A DNA stretch of 29,620 nucleotides from CAYRPN01 sp964426135 (GCA_964426135.1 CAYRPN010000068.1:1-29620); one strand, 5' to 3'. Positions 1 through 8,030 are shown, numbered from the stretch's first letter. Made by a program: numbers and translations. Notes: generated from the sequence alone by a model not told the origin.

Positions 1-307
1 GATCACGGTGACGCGCGGTAAACTGTTGCATCGACGGCCTCCTCTTCGGGTGACGTGTGGAAACATCACCTGACGAAGAAGGCCGTCGTTTCATTCGGTT
101 GCGGCGCAGCCGCGCTGGGGGGGGGGGAGAGGGGGCTGGAGTGCCGCCCCCGGAAATATGGGCAGACCCCGTGACACTTTATGCGGGCCCAATTCCCCTC
201 CCTCCCAGGGCTGATCTTTCCTCACCTCTTTGCGACGCCCCGACGCAGGTGTCGGTGCGTCGCAAAGATGTGGGGAAAGATCAGCCGGTTCCCGGCATGA
301 CGATGGT
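1..307. other. Intergenic region with palindromic repeats
   Basis: No convincing gene is seen here. The stretch holds an imperfect inverted repeat around 33-86, the right end of a MITE-like element (about 120-171, ending GGGCAGACCC) and a long hairpin at 209-286. Any reading frame here is GC-rich and overlaps these repeats. Confidence 0.6.
209..286. repeat. Long hairpin, 36-nt arms
   Basis: The arms at 209-244 and 251-286 are inverted copies matching at 33 of 36 positions around a 6-nt loop. It lies just past the stop codon of the minus-strand aldo/keto reductase gene, so its transcript could end with this structure. There is no T-tract, so it is not a classic intrinsic terminator. It is probably a REP-like dispersed hairpin. 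Confidence 0.7.
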
Positions 308-1399
308 TCACGGGCAATACCGAAACACGTTGTTCGCCTCGGGCAATTGCGGCGACAGTTCATCGCTGATCGCGGTCAACCGGTCGAGGATCGCATCGTC
401 CATCGGCCCGGTCATGGCGCCGGCCAGTTCGTTGAGCTGCACGCTGCCGCGGGCGCCGGCGACAATGGCGCGCACCGCCGCGTTGCGCGCCAGCCAGCGC
501 AGCGCCAGATGCGTGAGCGGGCGCTTCGCCTCGGTGGCCAGCGCTTTCATTTTCTCCACCGCCGCATGCACCATCGGCCAGACCGCCGGCGGCCCCGCCT
601 CGAACCACACCGTCTTGCCGCGAATGTCGTCCTTTGCGAAGTTCGTGTCCAGCGGGAACTGCCCGGCGAGAATGCCCATCGCCAGGGGACCGCAGGCGAT
701 GAACGCGATCTGGTGCTGCGTACAGAACGGCAACAGCTCGCGCTCCGCCTGCCGCCAGAGCAGGTTGTAAGTCGATTGCACGACATCGAGAGGGCAGACT
801 TCCATCGCCTGTTCGATGTGGGCGACCGAACATTGACTCAGGCCCAGCCCGCGCACGAGGCCTTCATCCCGCAGCAGGCAAAGCTCGGTGAAGATCGGGC
901 GGAGATCCAAGGCGTGGGTGGATGAGAGGGTGAGCGGGTGAGGGGGTGAGGGGGTGAGGGGGTGAACGGTTGGAGGCGTGCGGCCTGGGATCGCGGGCGG
1001 AAAATCGACGTAGAGCAGATCGATCGCTTCGACGCCTAGGCGTGCGAGGCTGGCCTCGACGTGCTGACGCACGTTGCCTGCGGTCAGGTCGCCGGCGAGG
1101 AGCTTGGTGGCGATGAGCAGGTGCTCCCGGCGGTGTTCATCGCGTTTGAGACACTCGCCGATGAGCTGCTCGCTGACGCCGGCGCCGAACCAGGCGGCGG
1201 TGTCGATGTGATTGATCTGCCGACGAAGAGCCGCCTCCATGACCGCGCGGGAATCCTGCACATTCTGCGCGCCCCACTGCGTCCCGCCGAAAACCCAGCT
1301 CCCCAGCGCCAGCCGGCTGAATTCACCGGCGATCGGCGGCAGGTTGATGCGCTCGATGGTCGCGGGGGCGGTGGTGGACGGCGGCGCGAGTGTGGTCAT
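308..1399 (-). CDS. Aldo/keto reductase-family protein with degenerate catalytic tetrad
   Basis: The protein (363 aa) has the aldo/keto reductase TIM-barrel pattern: an N-terminal LALGSWVFGG strand, HIDTAAWFG near residues 64-72, a conserved SEQLIG helix, IATK at 96-99, AIDLLYV near 125-131, and a C-terminal block resembling the NADPH-binding region (VAGARG). Family members reduce carbonyls with NAD(P)H using an Asp-Tyr-Lys-His tetrad. Asp66 and Lys99 are present, but the Tyr position is Phe71 and the His position is Asp132, so normal reductase activity is doubtful. Residues about 143-163 are a Pro/His/Thr/Ser-rich insertion encoded by a tandem octamer repeat. The N-terminal 15 residues are low-complexity and the true start could be slightly downstream. 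It has no obvious operon partner. The family call is strong; the function is unknown. Confidence 0.85.
   Translation of the reverse strand: MTTLAPPSTTAPATIERINLPPIAGEFSRLALGSWVFGGTQWGAQNVQDSRAVMEAALRRQINHIDTAAWFGAGVSEQLIGECLKRDEHRREHLLIATKLLAGDLTAGNVRQHVEASLARLGVEAIDLLYVDFPPAIPGRTPPTVHPLTPSPPHPLTLSSTHALDLRPIFTELCLLRDEGLVRGLGLSQCSVAHIEQAMEVCPLDVVQSTYNLLWRQAERELLPFCTQHQIAFIACGPLAMGILAGQFPLDTNFAKDDIRGKTVWFEAGPPAVWPMVHAAVEKMKALATEAKRPLTHLALRWLARNAAVRAIVAGARGSVQLNELAGAMTGPMDDAILDRLTAISDELSPQLPEANNVFRYCP
923..970. repeat. Six tandem TGAGGGGG-type octamers inside a CDS
   Basis: Six octamers, three of them identical, lie inside the aldo/keto reductase gene. Forty-eight nucleotides is a multiple of three, so the frame is kept. 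They encode a Pro-His-Pro-Leu-Thr run that is not part of the fold. Related GGGGTGA units occur in both PSD1 genes. Confidence 0.8.
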
Positions 1400-1519
1400 G
1401 AAAAGGATTCGAAATCACTCTTGGAATGCAGGCCCGTTCTCTGGGCAGTATAGCCCGGCCAAGCGAACCCTCGGGGCCCAGTTTCGGCGGGGTGTTGGCT
1501 GAACCGAAGTTTTCCGATT

Positions 1520-1776
1520 TGAGAAATCCACCAGGGGGTTTGCCAAATTCTCCGGGGGCTTGATTCCCTCTCCCTTCCAGGGAGAGGGCGGCCGAGTCCC
1601 CAGGGGACGAGGCCGGGTGAGGATCGGGACGAACAGATGGCTGCGGCATCCGTCACGCAACGGCGGCGATTACAAATTTGTGCGTCCCGACCCTCACCCC
1701 AGCCCTCTCCCTTGGAGGGAGAGGGGGCCGGAATGCCGCCCCCGGAAATATTGGCAGACCCATTCTGAGAAATCCA
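1520..1776. mobile_element. MITE-like inverted-repeat element
   Basis: This is a non-coding inverted repeat. The left end (about 1535-1560) reads GGGTTTGCCAA then TCCGGGGGC. The right end (about 1733-1761) is its inverse, GCCCCCGGAAA then TTGGCAGACCC. Two CCCTCTCCC/GGGAGAGGG hairpins lie inside. An 11-bp direct repeat, TGAGAAATCCA, flanks it (1520-1530 and 1766-1776), with 4-5 nt between the repeat and the element end, so a target duplication is possible but not flush. There is no transposase. It fills the gap before the PEP-CTERM gene. Confidence 0.6.
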
Positions 1777-1785
1777 AGATTTTCC

Positions 1786-1814
1786 TTGCAGTCGAGGTCT
1801 TCCTGTGCGATACT
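1786..1814 (+). promoter_or_regulatory. Putative sigma70 promoter of PEP-CTERM gene
   Basis: TTGCAG (1786-1791) and GATACT (1809-1814) are separated by 17 nt, leaving a leader of roughly 85 nt before the ATG at 1906. It starts about 10 nt beyond the MITE-like element. Confidence 0.5.
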
Positions 1815-1905
1815 CTTTTGAATGAGGTCCAGACGTGGCCGGACTTCCATCATTTCCGGGTTCACTGGTTTCCCATTTTCACCCTTTTGGACAAGAGGTA
1901 GAGAC

Positions 1906-3084
1906 ATGACCCGTCACTTCACTGCGCTGGTTGTCGGATTGCTCGTCTTGACAGCCGCATCGGCATCGCGTGCGGCACTGGTTTCCACCAATATGACGCT
2001 CGTACAGAGCGGCGGCACGTTTGATGTGGGCAACATCGCACTGGGCAAGACCGCTTTCGCGCCGAATATCGAGGGACAAGACGGCGGCACGCCCACGCAG
2101 CCGACGGGTTACGGCGGCGTTCACACGACCACGGGCGTGAACAACGGCGTCTACGGCAACACCGGCGCCTGGCTGGCGGGGTCGGCTGGCTCGTTCGTCG
2201 GCCTGGACCTGGGCGGGTCGTTCAACCTTTCGAGCATCGCCTACGGACGAGACAACAACGGCGGCTTCGGCGATCGCCAGTTGGGGCTCGTCACGCTTCA
2301 GTTCACCCAGGTCGTCAGCCCGGGCGTCGGCACCGCGGCGACCGGCAACGCTGCCACCGGCTGGCAGACCATCGGCACCACGGACTACACCGGCGCCGGA
2401 ATCGACTTCAGCCAGGCGGATCGCCACCGATTCAATTTCGCCCCCGTGACCGCCACGGGCATCCGGCTGGTGACCGCCACCTCAGGTCGCGGCATTGACG
2501 AAATTGAACTCTACAGCGCTCCGTTCCTTGGGATTCCCCTCGCCGGCGGCACTTCGGTCATCCAGGACGAGACAACCAATTCGACCGGCTTCAACTTCAC
2601 CGGTCCCGCCATCGCCGAGCCGCCGCCGGGCGACGATTTCTATCACGGCGTTTTCAACGGCAACGGCGCGTCGATGACCTGGACGCCCGGCCTGCTGGCG
2701 ACGAACGTCACCGTGGAGGCGTCCTGGGGCGTGAGCTTCAATCACTCCCGTGATGTCGATTACTTCTTCGATCCGGACGGTGCCGGTCCGCAGCCGGAAA
2801 TCGCGCTGGCGCAGAATGTGGGCCAGCACTTGTTCGCCGACCAGACCACGGCCCTTCCCTCCGGCCAGGCCTGGTCCGGGTTCTTCACCATTGGGTCCGG
2901 CCTGAATCTCACGGTCGACAGCACGTTCCGGTTCACGGGGACCGCGGCTGTGGGAGGCGTCTTTCCAGAAGCCCTCATGTCGGGCGTCTGGCGGTTCACA
3001 GCCGTCGTCCCCGAACCCGCCTCCGCCAGCCTCGCGATGTTCGGCCTGGCGGGTCTGGCGATGCGCCGTCGCCGCACGGCCTGA
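1906..3084 (+). CDS. PEP-CTERM sorting-domain protein with discoidin-like N-terminal half
   Basis: The ATG at 1906 was chosen because it follows a purine-rich AGAGGTAGAGA and begins a clear signal peptide (residues 1-23, ending ASRA). This gives 392 aa rather than the longer upstream frame. The mature N-terminus (NIALGKTAFAP) and the following block with WLAGSAGSFVGLDLGG resemble F5/8-type C (discoidin) carbohydrate-binding domains. The second half is beta-rich and not recognised. The C-terminus has VPEP near residue 368, then a short hydrophobic helix and an MRRRR tail: a PEP-CTERM signal, in other bacteria cut by an exosortase and linked to exopolysaccharide or surface display. It is likely an exported, surface-associated protein of unknown ligand. 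A 23-bp unit containing the stop is repeated just downstream. Confidence 0.85.
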   Translation: MTRHFTALVVGLLVLTAASASRAALVSTNMTLVQSGGTFDVGNIALGKTAFAPNIEGQDGGTPTQPTGYGGVHTTTGVNNGVYGNTGAWLAGSAGSFVGLDLGGSFNLSSIAYGRDNNGGFGDRQLGLVTLQFTQVVSPGVGTAATGNAATGWQTIGTTDYTGAGIDFSQADRHRFNFAPVTATGIRLVTATSGRGIDEIELYSAPFLGIPLAGGTSVIQDETTNSTGFNFTGPAIAEPPPGDDFYHGVFNGNGASMTWTPGLLATNVTVEASWGVSFNHSRDVDYFFDPDGAGPQPEIALAQNVGQHLFADQTTALPSGQAWSGFFTIGSGLNLTVDSTFRFTGTAAVGGVFPEALMSGVWRFTAVVPEPASASLAMFGLAGLAMRRRRTA

Positions 3085-3105
3085 TGCGCCGTCGTCGTGC
3101 GGCCT
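3060..3105 (+). repeat. 23-bp tandem duplication across the stop codon
   Basis: Units 3060-3082 and 3083-3105 encode the same MRRRR-type basic tail and adjoining stop. The second copy is untranslated and differs at a few positions. It looks like a local duplication at the 3-prime end of the PEP-CTERM gene. Confidence 0.75.
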
Positions 3106-3130
3106 GATGTGATCGAATAGTCCGCCGCGG

Positions 3131-3178
3131 CGCGTGTGATTCAATCTTGCAACATGCATGCGACTTGATTCACACGCG
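3131..3178. repeat. Hairpin downstream of PEP-CTERM gene
   Basis: Arms 3131-3146 and 3162-3178 (CGCGTGTGATTCAATC and its near inverse) could fold in the transcript after the PEP-CTERM stop. No T-run follows, so termination is uncertain. Confidence 0.5.
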
Positions 3179-3187
3179 CTGCAGGCG

Positions 3188-3235
3188 GACAATCCTTCAA
3201 GAGAATCATCCTTCAAGCGAATCATCCTTCAAGCG
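3188..3235. repeat. Three tandem 16-nt units
   Basis: Units of the type AATCATCCTTCAAGCG at 3188-3203, 3204-3219 and 3220-3235, with a partial fourth, lie directly upstream of the prepilin-like gene. Confidence 0.8.
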
Positions 3236-3267
3236 GACCATCCTGTAGTTCCAACCACCGCAGCACC

Positions 3268-4596
3268 ATGAACCGACCAGCGTTGCATCCCCACGGCGGA
3301 GCAGGAGATTTTCCCCGCCCATGGCGCGGTGCGTGCGCGCAGGCCTTCGCCGTAGCCGCGTCACTCCGTGACGCGAGTGCCTTGGCCCCCTCTCCCTCCC
3401 AGGGAGAGGGCCGGGGTGAGGGTCGAGGCCAACGAGAACCGCAGTGCTCCGTCAACGTGCAAGCGGAAGTGAAACGCTGCTCCCCATCGGCCGTGCGTCT
3501 CACCCCTCACCCTAACCCTCTCCCCTCGGAGGGGAGAGGGGACCGGAGCGGCCGCAACCCCTTCTCCGCGCAGGCCTTCGCCGCAGCTGCGTCACTCCGC
3601 GACGCGAGTGCCTTGGCCCCCTCTCCCTCCCAGGGAGAGGGCCGGGGTGAGGGTCGAGGCCAACGAGAACCGCAGTGCTCCGTCAACGTGCAAGCGGAAG
3701 TGAAACGCTGCTCCCCATCGGCCGTGCGTCTCACCCCTCACCCTAACCCTCTCCCCTCGAAGGGGAGAGGGGACCGGAGCGGCCGCAACCCATTCTCCGC
3801 GCAGGCCGTTTCCGCAGTCACCGTTTCGGCGTTCACCATCATCGAACTGCTGGTGGTCGTCTCGATCATCACGCTGTTGATTTCGCTGCTCTTGCCTGGT
3901 CTTTCCAAGTCGAAGGAAAACGCGCGACGCGCGGTCTGCGCCGCCAACTCGCGCAGCCAGGTCATCGCCGCCGACGCGTATTCGGTGGAGAATCGCGGCT
4001 ATCTTCCGCCGGCGAATTCCGCCAGCGCCGCACAGAAGGCGTGGTCGTTCGATCTGCGCGACAGTTTCGCGGCAGCGCCGAAGGTGCCGCTGGGCATGGG
4101 GCTTCCATTGGCGCTGGGGTTTTTTGATTTTCAGCCCGAGGCGTTTCACTGCCCCAGCATGGACACCAGCAAGGCGACGCAGTGGAGCACGCCCTACCAC
4201 AGCATGAACACGACGATCCCCAACTGGTGGAACTCCGTCGGCGCCAACTGGTGGAAGGATCCGGCTTACGCGAACTTCCGCATCACCATCGCCTACAGCT
4301 ACCGCGCCGCCTCGTGGTGGGCGACGCACGGCACGGGCGACCGCTTCCTGCAGCGCGAGCGGCAGCCGGGCTCGCGCGTGATCAATGTCGACATCGTCGA
4401 TCCCCGCTTCGGCCGGCGCTACACGCACATCCAGGGTTACAACTACACCCGCATCGACGAAAGCGGCGACTGGTTCGCGGATGACGAAGGCGTGCTCGAG
4501 CAGATTCCGCTGGGCAGCGGCGCGATCGTGGTCGACGGCTGGGGATCGCCCGCCACCGATGAACTGGTTTTCACCCGGCTGGAACTGGGCAAGTGA
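3268..4596 (+). CDS. Prepilin-like (N-methylation motif) protein with repeat-expanded leader
   Basis: The type IV pilin/type II pseudopilin signature is FTIIELLVVV followed by a hydrophobic helix (about residues 189-212) with the conserved Glu at +5. The rest (about 230 aa) resembles planctomycete prepilin-type secreted proteins: an aromatic, Trp-rich region and a C-terminal VVDGWGS block. The oddity is the leader. The only usable ATG (3268) gives about 188 residues before the Phe, made mostly of two tandem 77-residue copies encoded by a 231-bp DNA repeat. Usual prepilin leaders are 5-30 aa. The residue before Phe is Ala, not the usual Gly. No GTG/TTG/ATG closer to the motif is in frame. Either translation starts at an unseen site, or the gene tolerates or was damaged by the expansion. 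The family call is good; whether it is processed is doubtful. Confidence 0.75.
   Translation: MNRPALHPHGGAGDFPRPWRGACAQAFAVAASLRDASALAPSPSQGEGRGEGRGQREPQCSVNVQAEVKRCSPSAVRLTPHPNPLPSEGRGDRSGRNPFSAQAFAAAASLRDASALAPSPSQGEGRGEGRGQREPQCSVNVQAEVKRCSPSAVRLTPHPNPLPSKGRGDRSGRNPFSAQAVSAVTVSAFTIIELLVVVSIITLLISLLLPGLSKSKENARRAVCAANSRSQVIAADAYSVENRGYLPPANSASAAQKAWSFDLRDSFAAAPKVPLGMGLPLALGFFDFQPEAFHCPSMDTSKATQWSTPYHSMNTTIPNWWNSVGANWWKDPAYANFRITIAYSYRAASWWATHGTGDRFLQRERQPGSRVINVDIVDPRFGRRYTHIQGYNYTRIDESGDWFADDEGVLEQIPLGSGAIVVDGWGSPATDELVFTRLELGK
3340..3801. repeat. Two tandem 231-bp repeats inside a prepilin leader
   Basis: CAGGCCTTCG starts copies at 3340 and 3571, and a third partial copy begins at 3802; both spacings are exactly 231 bp (77 codons). 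The copies differ at only a few bases. Each contains two CCCTCTCCC-type palindromes like those between genes elsewhere in the window. The frame stays open throughout. Confidence 0.9.
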
Positions 4597-4616
4597 GATG
4601 CGCGTCGATGCTGAGC

Positions 4617-4716
4617 GCCGCGAAACGCATTCATGTTTGATGCCGCGAAACGCGTTCATGATTGACGCCGCGAAACGCATTCATGTTTGATGCCGCGAAG
4701 CGCGTCGGTGTTCGGC
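4617..4716. repeat. Four tandem 25-nt units
   Basis: Units begin at 4617, 4642, 4667 and 4692 with GCCGCGAAACGC-type starts; the fourth is diverged. It is intergenic after the prepilin gene. There are no spacers, so it is not a CRISPR array. Confidence 0.85.
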
Positions 4717-4724
4717 GCTGTGAT

Positions 4725-4800
4725 GTTTAGCGACGGGGCTTGCCCCGTTCCGGCGGACAACCGTTGACTCGGGGGAACGGGGCAAGCCCCGTCGCTAAAC
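4725..4800. repeat. Perfect 27-nt inverted repeat of TTTAGC hairpins
   Basis: Arms 4725-4751 and 4774-4800 are perfect inverse copies. Each arm is itself a TTTAGC-headed hairpin with an ACGGGGC-TT-GCCCCGT stem. It could form one long cruciform or two small hairpins. It lies in the 389-bp gene-free stretch 4597-4985 together with the 25-nt and 20-nt tandem arrays; nothing else was recognised there. Confidence 0.9.
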
Positions 4801-4880
4801 GTGTTGGTGCGTCACGCCGCGTATTGGTGCGTCACACCGCGTGTTGGTGCGTCACGCCGCGCGTTGGTGCGTTACGCCGC
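4801..4880. repeat. Four tandem 20-nt units
   Basis: Units GTGTTGGTGCGTCACGCCGC at 4801, 4821, 4841 and 4861 differ at one to three bases. They lie upstream of the first PSD1 gene and show no coding sense. Confidence 0.9.
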
Positions 4881-4985
4881 CGTGCGATATGCCTTCGCGT
4901 GACGCTTGCCACACCTGATCCGCGGTCAATAGAAATCAGGGACGCCCCGACTTTCGGGCGAGGCCGTTTCGAGTGGAATAGCTGC

Positions 4986-7900
4986 ATGAACCGATCCACC
5001 TGTTGTTCCGTCGCCGCCATCGCCTGCTTGGTTTCAGCCGGCGCCGCTTTCGCCGCCGATCAATTGCCACCGGCCGCGACGACGGCGGTCGATTTCACCC
5101 GCGATGTGCAACCGATCTTCGCGAAGTATTGCGTGTCCTGCCACGGCGCCGAGAAGCAGAAAGCCAAGCTGCGCTTCGATCAGCAGGCCTCCGTCGTCGC
5201 CGGCGGCGAATCGGGCGAGCCGACCTATGTCGTCGGCAAGAGCGCGGAGAGTCACCTCATCAAGCTCGTGGCCGGCGTGAACAAGAACGAAGTCATGCCG
5301 CCCAAGGGCGATCGCTTGAGTGCCGCGGAAGTCGGCATCCTCCGCGCGTGGATCGATCAGGGCGCCAAGTGGGCGGACGGCGCGGCCCCCAGCGCGACTC
5401 CCGGCGCATCGATGCAGCGCGGCGATCACTGGTCTTTTCAACCCGTGAAACGTCCCGCCGCCGTGGATCCCGCCAAGCTCAAACACGCGGGCTTCGTCCG
5501 CAACCCGATCGACGGTTTCATTGTCGAAGCACTGGAAGCCAAAGGCCTGTCGCCCTCCCCGCAAGCCGACCCCGCCACGCTGATCCGCCGGGCGTATCTG
5601 ATTCTCACCGGCCTGCCGCCGACGGCGAAAGAGGTCGAGGCCTTTGCCGCGCCATTCACCCCCTCACCCCCTCACCCCCTCACCCCGCCAAGGCATGAGG
5701 GGGTGACGGGGTGGCGGGGTGAGGGGGTGAAGGAATTTGATGCGCTCATCGACAAGTTGCTCGCCTCCCCGCGCTACGGCGAGCGCTGGGCCCGGCACTG
5801 GCTCGATGTCGTGCGCTTCGCCGAGACCAACGGCTTTGAAACCAACACGCCTCGGCCCAATGCGTACCACTACCGCGATTACGTCATCCGCGCGTTCAAC
5901 GAGAACAAGCCGTTCGATCGCTTCCTGAAAGAACAACTCGCCGGCGACGCTTTCGGCGAAGACGCGGCCACCGGCTTCCTCGTCGGCGGCTCGTATGACG
6001 TCGTGCGCAGCCCCGATGTCGTCCTCACCCGCAACCAGCGCGCCAACGAACTGCACGACATGGTCAGCGTCACCGGCAGCGCGATGCTCGGCCTGACCAC
6101 CGGCTGCGCCCGCTGCCACAACCACAAGTTCGATCCCGTCTCGCAGCAAGACTACTACGCGATGGTCGGCGTGTTCGCCGGCGTCAATCACGGCGACCGC
6201 GCGATCCGCATGCCGTCCGACGGCAACAAGGAAAAGCAGATCGCCGCGCTTCGCGAGAAGATCGCCGCCAGCCGGGCGGAGCTTGCGAAATATGAAGCGA
6301 AGCTGCCGCCGCGGCGCTTGCCGGTGAACGCGAAGGAGAACGAAGAGACGTTCGCACCGATGCAGGCGAAGTTCGTGCGCTTCACCGCGGAAGCGACGAA
6401 CAGCGGGGCCGAGCCGTGCATCGACGAACTGGAGGTCTACGCGACTCCCGCGGCGGGCCCCGGGGGACAGAGCGTGAACGTCGCGCTCGCCTCGGCCGGC
6501 GCCAAGGCGACGTCGTCAGGCAACTACGCGGGCAATCCGAAACATCAGCTCAAGCACATCAACGACGGCAAATACAGCAACGATTTCAGTTGGATTTCCA
6601 ACCAGGCGGGCAAGGGCTGGGTTCAGATCGAGTTCGCGTCGCCGGCGTCGATCAACCGGATCGTCTGGGGCCGGGACCGCACGGAGTTTTACAAGGATCG
6701 CGTGGCGATTTCGTACAAGATCGAGGCATCGCCGGATGGCAAGGCGTGGGCCGTCGTCGGCACGTCGGACACGCGCATGCCCTTTGGCAAGGAAGCGGCG
6801 GAGATCACCGCGGCCCGTTTCGCCGGCCTGCCCGCCGATGAACTGGCGATCGCAACGAAACTGGTGGCTGAAGCGCAGAGCTACGAACAGCAGATCGCGG
6901 CGATGTCGACCAAGGCCAGCGCGTATGCCGGCAGCTTCAGCCAGCCCGGGCCGACGAAGCGCCTGTTCCGCGGCGACCCGATGGAAGAGCGCGAGGAAGT
7001 TCTGCCCGGAGCCGTGGCGTCATTGGGATCGCCGCTGAAAGTCGACGGCAAAACACCCGAGCAGCAGCGACGCCTGGCGCTGGCGGACTGGATCGCCAGC
7101 AAGGACAACCCGCTGACCGCCCGCGTGATGGTCAATCGCATCTGGCTCTGGCACTTCGGCGAAGGCCTGGTCGCCACGCCCAGCGACTTCGGCAAGATGG
7201 GCGCCAAACCTTCGAATGCGAAACTGCTCGACTGGCTCGCCGACGAGTTCGTGCGCAGCGGCTGGGACGTGAAGCACATCCAGAAACTGATCGTCACCAG
7301 CGCGACCTGGCAGCAGAGCAGCGATCCGAGGCAGGGAAGGAATGCCAAAGGGACGGAGGGACGAAGGGACGAAGGGACGAAGGGGCAAGGCAACAATCCG
7401 CCAACCGCCATCGGCGATCCGCAGCCTTCCTCAAATCCGAAATCCCAAATCCCAAATCCGAAATCCGCCCTCGACATCGACGCCGACTCGCGGTTGCTCT
7501 GGCGTTTTCCGCCGCGGCGATTGGAGGCGGAGATCATTCGCGACAACATTCTCGCCGTCGCCGGCACGCTCGATCTGACCATGGGCGGGCCCGGCTGGAA
7601 CGCGTTCAAGGCGAACGACAACTACGTCCGCGTCTACACCCCCAAGGAATCGTGGGGCCCCGGCGACTGGCGCCGCATGGTCTACATGTACAAGGTGCGC
7701 ATGGAGCACGACTCCACCTTCGGCGCCTTCGACTGCCCCGACGCCGGCCAGCCCACCGACAAGCGCGGCCGCAGCACCACCGCGCTGCAGGCGCTGAACC
7801 TCCTCAACAGCGAGTTCGTCATCCAGCAGGCGGACCTGCTCGCCGGTCGCATCGAGAAGGAAGCGGGCAAGGACGCGGACAAACAGATTCGCGCGGCGTT

Positions 7901-8030
7901 CCAACTGTGCTTCGGCCGAACGCCCGACGCGGAGGAGACGAGCGCCGCCAGTTCGCTCGTCGGCAAGCACGGTTTGAAGGCGCTGTGCCGGGCTATGATG
8001 AATGCGAATGAGTTTTTGTTTGTGCGGTGA
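4986..8030 (+). CDS. PSD1-type cytochrome protein (PSCyt1-DUF1549-DUF1553)
   Basis: The ATG at 4986 gives a signal peptide (residues 1-23, AFA then A) and a 1014-aa exported protein. An earlier in-frame start would run through intergenic repeats and was rejected. Order: a PSCyt1-type heme domain with CVSCH at 49-53; a DUF1549 block with SPRYGERWARHWLD near 257-270 and a second heme-like CARCH at 374-378; a discoidin-like segment (about 450-600); and DUF1553 (about 690-1000) with MVNRIWLWHFG and SRLLWRFPPRRLEAE. Such proteins are abundant in planctomycetes, always near DUF1501 genes; their role is unproven. Residues about 224-249 (Pro/His-rich) and 788-828 (Lys/Gly- and Asn-Pro-Lys-rich) are encoded by dispersed DNA repeats. 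It is followed after 18 nt by the Uma2 gene. Confidence 0.92.
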   Translation: MNRSTCCSVAAIACLVSAGAAFAADQLPPAATTAVDFTRDVQPIFAKYCVSCHGAEKQKAKLRFDQQASVVAGGESGEPTYVVGKSAESHLIKLVAGVNKNEVMPPKGDRLSAAEVGILRAWIDQGAKWADGAAPSATPGASMQRGDHWSFQPVKRPAAVDPAKLKHAGFVRNPIDGFIVEALEAKGLSPSPQADPATLIRRAYLILTGLPPTAKEVEAFAAPFTPSPPHPLTPPRHEGVTGWRGEGVKEFDALIDKLLASPRYGERWARHWLDVVRFAETNGFETNTPRPNAYHYRDYVIRAFNENKPFDRFLKEQLAGDAFGEDAATGFLVGGSYDVVRSPDVVLTRNQRANELHDMVSVTGSAMLGLTTGCARCHNHKFDPVSQQDYYAMVGVFAGVNHGDRAIRMPSDGNKEKQIAALREKIAASRAELAKYEAKLPPRRLPVNAKENEETFAPMQAKFVRFTAEATNSGAEPCIDELEVYATPAAGPGGQSVNVALASAGAKATSSGNYAGNPKHQLKHINDGKYSNDFSWISNQAGKGWVQIEFASPASINRIVWGRDRTEFYKDRVAISYKIEASPDGKAWAVVGTSDTRMPFGKEAAEITAARFAGLPADELAIATKLVAEAQSYEQQIAAMSTKASAYAGSFSQPGPTKRLFRGDPMEEREEVLPGAVASLGSPLKVDGKTPEQQRRLALADWIASKDNPLTARVMVNRIWLWHFGEGLVATPSDFGKMGAKPSNAKLLDWLADEFVRSGWDVKHIQKLIVTSATWQQSSDPRQGRNAKGTEGRRDEGTKGQGNNPPTAIGDPQPSSNPKSQIPNPKSALDIDADSRLLWRFPPRRLEAEIIRDNILAVAGTLDLTMGGPGWNAFKANDNYVRVYTPKESWGPGDWRRMVYMYKVRMEHDSTFGAFDCPDAGQPTDKRGRSTTALQALNLLNSEFVIQQADLLAGRIEKEAGKDADKQIRAAFQLCFGRTPDAEETSAASSLVGKHGLKALCRAMMNANEFLFVR
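5655..5731. repeat. GGGGTGA hairpin repeat within the DUF1549 coding region
   Basis: CACCCCCT units (5655-5686) are followed by their inverted copies (about 5698-5731), forming a 77-nt stem-loop. It is read in frame between a conserved AFAAPF and EFDALIDKLLASP, a loop that is short in typical DUF1549 proteins. Confidence 0.85.
7348..7468. repeat. Composite GGGACGAA / AATCCGAAATCCC repeat within the DUF1553 coding region
   Basis: Tandem GGGACGAA units (7348-7386), a linker containing CAACAATCCGC, then tandem AAATCCGAAATCCC units (7432-7468). It is translated as Glu-Gly-Thr-Lys-Gly and Asn-Pro-Lys-Ser repeats in the middle of DUF1553. The same composite, including the linker, lies in the other PSD1 gene. 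Confidence 0.85.

Noticed and set aside
4617..4880. Possible CRISPR array
   Set aside because: The units are directly adjacent with no spacers and no cas genes are nearby; these are plain tandem repeats.
4740..4985. N-terminal extension of the first PSD1 protein
   Set aside because: The extension is encoded by tandem 20-nt repeats; the signal peptide clearly begins at 4986.
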